Source: Pseudisothecium myosuroides
Taxonomy: Eukaryota; Streptophyta; Bryopsida; Hypnales; Lembophyllaceae
Reading direction: 5' to 3'
Length of the DNA: 64,000 nucleotides
Assembly: GCA_951799445.1 (NCBI GenBank)
Contig: OX637290.1
Coordinates: 436,501-500,500 of the forward strand
Of this stretch, positions 57,456-64,000 are shown piece after piece. Below the pieces are notes generated by a model. That model saw only the letters and a program-made list of their open reading frames with translations, did not search any database and was not told the origin of the DNA. Position 1 is the stretch's first letter. The number at the start of each line of letters is the position of its first letter. The translations under genes were made by a program, and so were the position numbers.

Positions 57456-59936
57456 ATGGATTCATTCTGTGAGTCTGCTGCTGACGCGATAGTTCCATAT
57501 GTGGACAGAACGCATGTAGAGGGTGAATCATAGGATTCCACCGGTGGATGTGAAGCGTTTGTGAATGGTGATTGGATTAAGCTGTTTGTGACTGGATTCG
57601 GTGAAGTTGGTTCAGGAATCGTTAAAGAGGTTCGTCCCCAGGACCAGTGGCTGGGTGTGCCCATACCTATTGAGCCTTGGATTTACATTCTGGTGCGACC
57701 TCATTCTATCAAATTAGAATTCCAGGATTTGAAATGCTTTCCTTGTTAGAGGGGTATGAACACATTAGAGGATGTTCTAGAGAATGTAGTGTTGTGGAGA
57801 GCCGCCGACGTTGTTAGAGCGTCGGGGGATCCCCCGATGGATCCATGTCCGTATATTCGTCAAGGAACCTGGTTTGGACTTGATGTGCATCGGAAGGACG
57901 CCGACGGACTCCTCGTTTTCTCGGGTCGTATCATTTGTTGGAGTCCGGAGGATCATTTCCAAGAGGAGACACTTGTTGAAGGTTTCCTAGGTGTGACAGT
58001 CCTCGATGTTTTTGTGGGTGACACCGAAGCCATAATGTCTCACGACAGGTGGCCAATTTCGGAGTGCTGGTTTCCCAACGGTCGTTTGTTGAAGGAGACA
58101 GTGGATCATTTTGCCGCCATTCCCAATATGGACGACCCTCTCGCTTACCTCGGAGGTAGAATGAAAGCACCATATTGGTTTATAGTTCGCAAACCCAATC
58201 TGGAACTGAAGGAATCGCAGTACTCCCGCAAAACGGCAGACGAGGAGATTCGGAAAGTCAGCTCGGAGAAGTGCTGCAGACGTCTGTGTTGTCAGCATTA
58301 TAACCAGGAGTTCACGCTGTTAGTAAGGCAAAAGTACTACTTGAAGTCGTTTGACGAGCGCCGTGAATATGGGATTGGAGTGGGAGGACAACTACACGAA
58401 AGGTACGGGGAGCGGAAGCGGAAATACGTCACGCTAGAGGGAGTTGATGTTTGTGGCAAGGCGTGGCACATAATTCACGGCATCTCGAAGTCCACTTACC
58501 ACAGTTACATCGAGATGTACAACGATGGCGTTGTATCAGGGACGCACGGAAACACAGGGGTTAAGCGCCCGCGGGCTCGGACTGTTCAGGTCGCTGGGAC
58601 TATGAAAGCCATTATTGACGAGAATGCTGATCAAATGCCCCACCAAATGCGCGGCATCGGGAACGGGCGAACGGACACTCTAAAATTCCTTTGTCCCGGA
58701 AGAAATTGGAAACAAGTCCGAGCAGACGCCAACGAGGTAGTGCCCCTTATCTCCTGTCACTGCTTTATTGATCGTGAGAACTCCCGACGAGATCAATGAT
58801 CGTGAGATATCACAATCACTGTTCTGGTGCATTGCTTGTCATTTGCATTCCTTCCCCTTTGCTCGTACCGATGCTTAAGCGTACCAATTCTGGATGTGCA
58901 GTTGAATGCCGACTACGGTCTGCCGCCCATGAGCCAGTCGACTATTAGTAGACTCAAGCGGGAGTACTTCAACAACGTCTCCATTAAGCCTGTCGGAAGT
59001 TCGTTTGCAAAATGTACTACGTGCAACAACCTACAGCAGTTTATTCTGAAGTCTCCAAAAGGAAGCCCCGAGTACGTGGAGTTCGTGAAGCAGCGGACTC
59101 ATCATCTGAATCACCAAGCTTCTTGCCGTCGTTTGTATGCGTCTTGGCGTGAGGAATCCAAACGAGATCCTCGAAGAATTTTATGTATAATTCACGACAA
59201 GATGGATACATCCAAGACGGCTCTACCCAGACTCCGGGTGACAACGAAGGCCACGGCCGGTTTGGGGCAGCTTCCGATGAGCGTTACTGGAATGGTAGCT
59301 CATGGCCATGGTGACGGTGCTTACGCCCATTATGCTCCATCTTGCTGGCCGGCGGACTCCAACTTCACCATTTCGTCTTTGGCGAGGTTGTTGCGCCGGC
59401 TGGAGGGTCCACCTATTCGAGAGGCAGGCGACCTCTTTCCATATCCGCCGGCTAACTCATTGTTCGAAGCACTGCTTAGAGGAAAGTCTAGATGTATGGA
59501 CAGCCTAACCCTCACCGAACCTGGAGCTCGGGTTGGAAATACCCCTCTTCCTGAAAATTTATATCTTCAGCTTGACAACTCTGCCAAGGATAACAAGAAC
59601 AAATATCTGATGGCGTTCTTATCCTTGCTCACTGCACGAGGTGTATTCAAGGAAATTCAGGTTGGGTTTCTACTAGTCGGACACACACACGAGGACATCG
59701 ATGCATATTTTAGCCACCTTTCCAAGGCCCTGAAGACCAAGAACACTTTTGTCGTCGCTAACCTCATGAAAGCCTTCATGCAGTCCCAAGAACTGTCATT
59801 TATGCCGGAGTTCATACAGGAGGTGGGGGATTTCAAGTCGTTCGTGGAGGGTTACCAATGCGATCGCGGGGAAAAATTAATTGGATTAACATCATATTCA
59901 TTAAAATGGGAGTTTTCCAGGGAAATGGGAGTATAG
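57456..59936 (+). pseudogene. DUF7869-like transposase-type protein
   Basis: Exon 1 runs 57456-58736 and exon 2 58902-59936, with GT-AG ends and phase 0. TAG at 57531-57533 and 57747-57749 interrupt the first exon. From ATG at 57756 the frame is clean to 59936. The middle has CCRRLCCQHYNQEFTLLVRQ, then CGKAWHIIHGISKSTYH. Exon 2 has SFAKCTTCNN, then IHDKMDTSKTALPR, YLQLDNSAKDNKNKY and LVGHTHEDIDAYFSHLSK. I recognise these as the DUF7869-type family found in many eukaryotic repeats. The three acidic positions resemble a DDE/D nuclease triad, but that is my inference. The C-terminus is short for the family. It shares the palindrome with the fusion gene and may be its mobilising enzyme. Confidence 0.65.
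58770..58817. repeat. Palindrome pair in the DUF7869 intron
   Basis: Two copies (58770-58788 with centre GAGAACTC, and 58798-58817 with centre GATATC) lie 10 bp apart within the 165-bp intron. A further copy at 57821-57838 is translated as ASGDPP in exon 1. Confidence 0.75.
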
Positions 59937-60255
59937 GGAACCCTACAAATCATAAATTCAAGAGAATTAGATTTCTATATATACAGAACTTGCAATGCAG
60001 TGACAGAGGAAGCATGCATATAGGAACAAAATTTGTACATACCAAAGATTACTTACAAAATACACTGCAATTTCATGAAAGTAATCATTGAATGTATATA
60101 TCACTGAATGTACAATCACACTGACATGTGACTTTGTTAAAGCAACTAAGCTCCTATACTGATGCATTACTAGTAGTTAACTGTTTATGCTAAACACGTG
60201 CGCACCCTTCCAAAGAAAATGATACATTGTTGACAATAAATGTTTATAAAAAAGA

Positions 60256-60553
60256 TACCTCAGTATTTGAAGGATGAAATTCATTGCAAGCTATATGTAG
60301 CAACTATAACCATAGCGGATATGAAGTCAAGATCGAAACTTAGAAAAGTATAGAAACAAGCTATATCACTCTCCTTGACAAGTACTCTTACACACCGGAG
60401 TGTGTAAACTGCAGTCTATAAGAGTATTTGTGAAGAAGAATGACATAGTTTGATTCTAGAATTTTCTAAGTTCCAGTCTTGAGTTCATATCCTCTGTGGA
60501 AATAGTTGCTACCTACACTTTGCAGTTCATTTCATCCTTCAAACACTGTGGTA
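60256..60553. mobile_element. MITE-like imperfect hairpin, ~300 bp
   Basis: The left end TACCTCAGTATTTGAAGG pairs with the right end CCTTCAAACACTGTGGTA with two mismatches. Further pairing runs inward through GATGAAAT/ATTTCATC and a central TACACACCGGAGTGTGTA palindrome. It is non-coding. Confidence 0.65.
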
Positions 60554-60722
60554 CTTTCCTTACAAATTCTCACTTATCACACCGTGGCACCTTCTCTACT
60601 CTATAATAGTCTTCAACCCTATCCACATTTACATTCTTTGTAAGAGAGCTATCCTATCTTATGTACAATTCCTATGACTCGGACATTTCCATCTTTTTCA
60701 TAGCTTCAAATATCTCAGGTCC

Positions 60723-61323
60723 TCAACTATATCCAGTAAATTTGGTCGATCTTTGACTCGATGCCTCTCGTCTTTGTTTCTTCAAGGACCTCAACTTCCA
60801 AGCGTCCCATGGACGACGGCTTGGATGCTCCAATACAGGATTAACTTCACGAGGCTTTTGTTCACACCATCGTACGCCTATTGAATTGCATTTAGGCAAA
60901 TCACATTGAAGAACATTACGTAATACAGTTTGCTCTCGACCATTGAATCTAGGAGACGTTGAATCTCGAGAATCCGTGACGCGATAGCCAATAGACTCAT
61001 GGCCTACGTGGTCACCCTGAAAAAACAAATGAAATCAAACCTTACACAAACATCTTAAAACATAAAATACACAGTAACAAATATTGGGTGGATTATCAAC
61101 TACAAGGATTCCATCCCGTTACCTGAATGGCAGGCCTTATAGCCATTTCGTCATCATAGAGCTTCCTTTGTTTCACTACATTCCGACTTGAATAATCCCG
61201 TGGAGAGTTTGATAGTGGACAACATTTGAGTGAAGAAGGCGAGCTCATAGGGTGAGCTCGCTTTCTTCGCTTAGGTGGACTATCGACAACCCCATCATCG
61301 ATAGGCATCATTGAGAAATCCAT
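60723..61323 (-). CDS. Small two-exon gene, unknown (164 aa)
   Basis: Exons are 61323-61123 and 61016-60723 (minus strand). The donor follows ATTCAG and the acceptor is TTTTTTCAG, phase 0. The predicted protein begins MDFSMMPIDDGVVDSPPKRR, has basic clusters (PPKRRKRAH, KKQRRE) and a CDLPKCNSIGVRWCEQKP segment that could hold a metal or form disulphides. No domain was recognised. It may be the tail of a larger transposon gene because the upstream frame is also open to 61476. Confidence 0.42.
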
Positions 61324-61568
61324 TGTTGATTGCGCAGTTAGCTCTGAATACAAGACATGCTTCAATCCACGATAGGATACGATCAATTGTCCACGGCAAG
61401 AAATGAAGACATTAGAAGTAGTACAAAATACAGACATACCCACACAGAAAAAATCATAAGGACAAAAGAAAAACAATATTCATATGAACACAATACAATA
61501 ACAAATCCCAGAACAACCAATACGTTACTGCATATGGACTATTACATGGAGATTCCAAGGAGTTCAAG

Positions 61569-64000
61569 TCATAGTGATTCCGATACGTGATAGTACAAGA
61601 GACAAAAATCATCGACTTTGACCTCTCTATGCTGGGGTCTCCTGGATTCCTCAAACGCCGACGAGTAATTAGGATTCTCGACACTACACTGAAGGAAAAA
61701 ACTATTGGAGTACTCCACTGCCTCTGTGAGTTCTTTGAACTCGGTTTGATCCTCTTCATAAAAAAGATGCAAACGCCCAAATATATTGTCTCTCCGGAAG
61801 GGATACAATTCAATAGGCCTAGCTGCATGCAAGCGTTGAATATAAGGAAGCAGATGGTCAACGAGAATTCCATCCAGCGCTCCGTACCCCCTGTAAGACC
61901 ACGACTCGAAGAGAATCACATTCTTTGGGTGATTCGTCACGTGCTTCGCAGGATTGTCGTCCACTATAAGTGTATTTTCAGTCGTGAACCCGGAATCACT
62001 CATCCGGAACAACCTCTCCAACGGTTTTAGGAACAAGTCCTTGCTTGTTCCCTTCACCTTGTAGGTACTTGGCCTTCCATTTTTTAGCTTGCACTTCAAG
62101 ATGTTGCATTGCTCTTGTCCAAAGACATGCAAGGGGGGGTCTAAACCTTTAAACAAGTACCCGCATACATCCCTAACTGTCGACCTCTTCATGGAGCTCC
62201 AGACGGAGAGGTTAACGATCTTGGATAACTCTCGTAGAACAGCTAGACAGTGAGGTCGAATTATGACCTTCTTGACCCCAACAATGAATGTGTCTAAACC
62301 CGGATAAATTTCCTCGGGTTCGGTGTATCTGCTCTCCCTGATATTACACTTCTTATCTTCACATACGCAGAGTACCCCATTCAGATCCACGACGACATTG
62401 AGCCATTTTCTTGCCTCCCCGGACGTGAATGGAGGGAGGACTTGGTCCTCCACCTCACCACTTGGAACGATGGCCTCACTGCTAGCCTGTCCACGAATTA
62501 CAACAAAATGTGCAGACAGTTAAACCGATGCACTGTCTAGCACATTCTGCGTACGAAAATAAAATGAAAGTGCACCGATAATCCCAAAAGGAAGAAAACA
62601 TGTCAAGGCAGAAGACACCATTACACAAACCTAGGAGAGAAACCAAGAAACAAAACTTACGGGATTCACCTCCTCAGTCTTAGGGGAAGGACTGATTGCA
62701 TTGACCAATGATTCGGAAGCAGGGATGTGCAACTCTAGAAGTGCTTCGTCTGGAATATCATCTGCACCTTCTTTGGGGAACATTGATGGATTTGTTTGAA
62801 GCGTGCCTAAAAGGGATTCACCATGTGGATACAATGGATCGGTGCAGACATGCTCAGGACATAACGGGGGAGCATCATTCACACCAGAGTTTGACAAAAT
62901 TGGAACGCATTCTGTCCCTGTTACAAGATCTGCAAATTCAAGGTGGGAAAAAAAACTGTAAGATAGTAGTATATTAGAAAAACCCTCCAACTGAGGAGTA
63001 TATACAAATATACATAACTTGAGTTCTACTCGAACTATCCCTGTCTAAGTACATGACAAACTACATCAAGTGAACGGAAGGAGATTTCAACTCGAATCGA
63101 GTTGAAATAGAGGCAGAGAGTCACAAGGATCAACCTGGAGGATTACCAGTCACAGGGTCCTGTGACTGCTCGGCCTCTACTCCTTCCGAGTCACAAGTGA
63201 CATCGATCTCCTGCTGCGTGTCAACACGAAGAGGTTGTGCTGGCGCCGCGTCCACCACCACTGTCACAAGCGGATCCACCTGCATGTGCTCGCCTAAGCC
63301 TTCTTCTTGGACAAGGACCGATTCTGCCTTGTTCGAAGCAGAATCTGGAGACTGCTGAACCACAACCCGATCCGGCACCGTCTGCCTACCAGAAACTGTC
63401 CCAGATCCAGTTTCTTCCTGCCTCTTGCTGCCAGCTGACCCGTGAGCGTGATCGGCTATCTGTAAGGGTGCAGAATCCGATGGAGGCTCAATCGCCAGCA
63501 CAGGTTTCACCGTGAGCATTGTGGTGGCCACCACGGCGGGAAGTGACCTCAGGAACTCATTCATCATTTCCTTCGTGTCCAGCCGAGCCCTCTTGTTCTC
63601 CTCCCTTTGCTCCTCCCTCAACTTGGCATTCTCGTCCATTTGCTGCTGCACGAGGTCAATCACCCATTGCTTAGGCTTCTCAGGTGAATCCCTCCTTGCG
63701 GCTGGCGCCTTTCTCTTCTGTGAGACACGACGGTTGGATACCGGTGTTTGCCCACGTTGTGCCGAGGACCCAGATGAACCACGCATGTCGCTAATCTCCA
63801 AAATGGCTGCCAAGCCCTGACCAGTTGTTGGTGTTAGCTCCACAACTGCATCCACTGCATCTACCCCCTCTTTCCCTTCCTCCTGTGCCTGTGAGGACAC
63901 ATTCACAGTGGTGTCTACGAGAGAGGCCTCCTCGACATCTTCCTCCTCAACGTCAGCGGGCTCCTTCCCTTTCCTAGAGGACGATGACGCTCTGCCCTGT
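61569..64000 (-). CDS. Disordered/FCP1-like HAD gene, 5' end beyond window
   Basis: Exons (minus strand): from the right edge 64000 to 63135, 62929-62661 and 62486-61569, all with GT-AG ends and matching phase. The first exon is low-complexity and basic/acidic (GRASSSSRKGKEP, KQWVIDLVQQQMDENAKLRE) with a short helix-rich stretch. The last exon is an FCP1-like HAD domain: NVVVDLNGVLCV, IRPHCLAVLRELSK, LSVWSSMKRSTV and TLIVDDNPAKHV. As in the fusion gene, motif I has Asn at the second Asp position. No premature stop was seen, so it could be functional. No palindrome copies were noticed here. Confidence 0.68.

Overview
This 64 kb window is nuclear DNA of a plant and is built almost entirely from transposable elements inserted into one another. 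The plant assignment rests on TTTAGGG-type telomere-like repeats, spliceosomal introns with GT-AG ends, plant-style TATA boxes inside LTRs, and hAT, LINE and Ty3/gypsy-like elements. The FCP1-like and DUF7869-type genes, together with the large intergenic spaces, make me favour a non-seed land plant (bryophyte, lycophyte or fern). That last step is a guess, and no conventional housekeeping gene was recognised.

Positions 1-40 kb are retroelement territory. Five long terminal repeats of about 3.5 kb lie at 859-4362 (-), 6064-9536 (+), 15462-18946 (-), 26284-29769 (+) and 32627-36107 (-). Each has a TG...CA outline. Each insertion has a perfect 5-bp target duplication: CGGAC, CCCAC, GACGC, AATGA and CCCTT. 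Each LTR carries its own open reading frame of about 590 codons, in the sense of the element. The 6064 copy still has a primer-binding-site-like sequence, a gag fragment and a 144-bp 3' LTR remnant, which shows that the long unit is an LTR. The other complete copies are solo LTRs. Three of them split other elements: a LINE (itself inside an older minus-strand gene), a hAT transposase with a BED finger, and a coiled-coil/RING gene. A fourth (859-4362) lies inside an older LTR of the same clan. Two inverted, diverged copies of another LTR family lie at about 12.6-13.6 and 21.9-23.4 kb. A 2.26-kb fold-back element is at 38540-40801.

Positions 40.8-59.9 kb form a different island, marked by about 30 copies of a GATC-centred palindrome, consensus ATCGTGGGATCCCACGAT, which I did not see elsewhere in the window. 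It contains a six-exon minus-strand gene (50052-42943). Its splice sites join into one frame of 1,767 codons, broken by a single TAG. It has a ParB-like segment, a segment resembling an N6/N4-type DNA methyltransferase (tentative), a disordered linker and a C-terminal FCP1-like HAD phosphatase domain. The palindrome occurs in its introns and is also translated, as repeated SGDPT, in its linker. A second gene (57456-59936, +) is a DUF7869-like, transposase-like protein with the same palindrome upstream, in its intron and in its exon. Between the two lie a fold-back element, a 182-184 bp satellite array and a small MITE.

Positions 60-64 kb hold a hairpin MITE, a small two-exon gene of unknown function and the 3' part of a second disordered/FCP1-like gene that runs off the right edge. 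Premature stops in broken frames throughout the window are TAG or TGA and never TAA, as expected if CHG and CG methylation followed by deamination degraded these elements.
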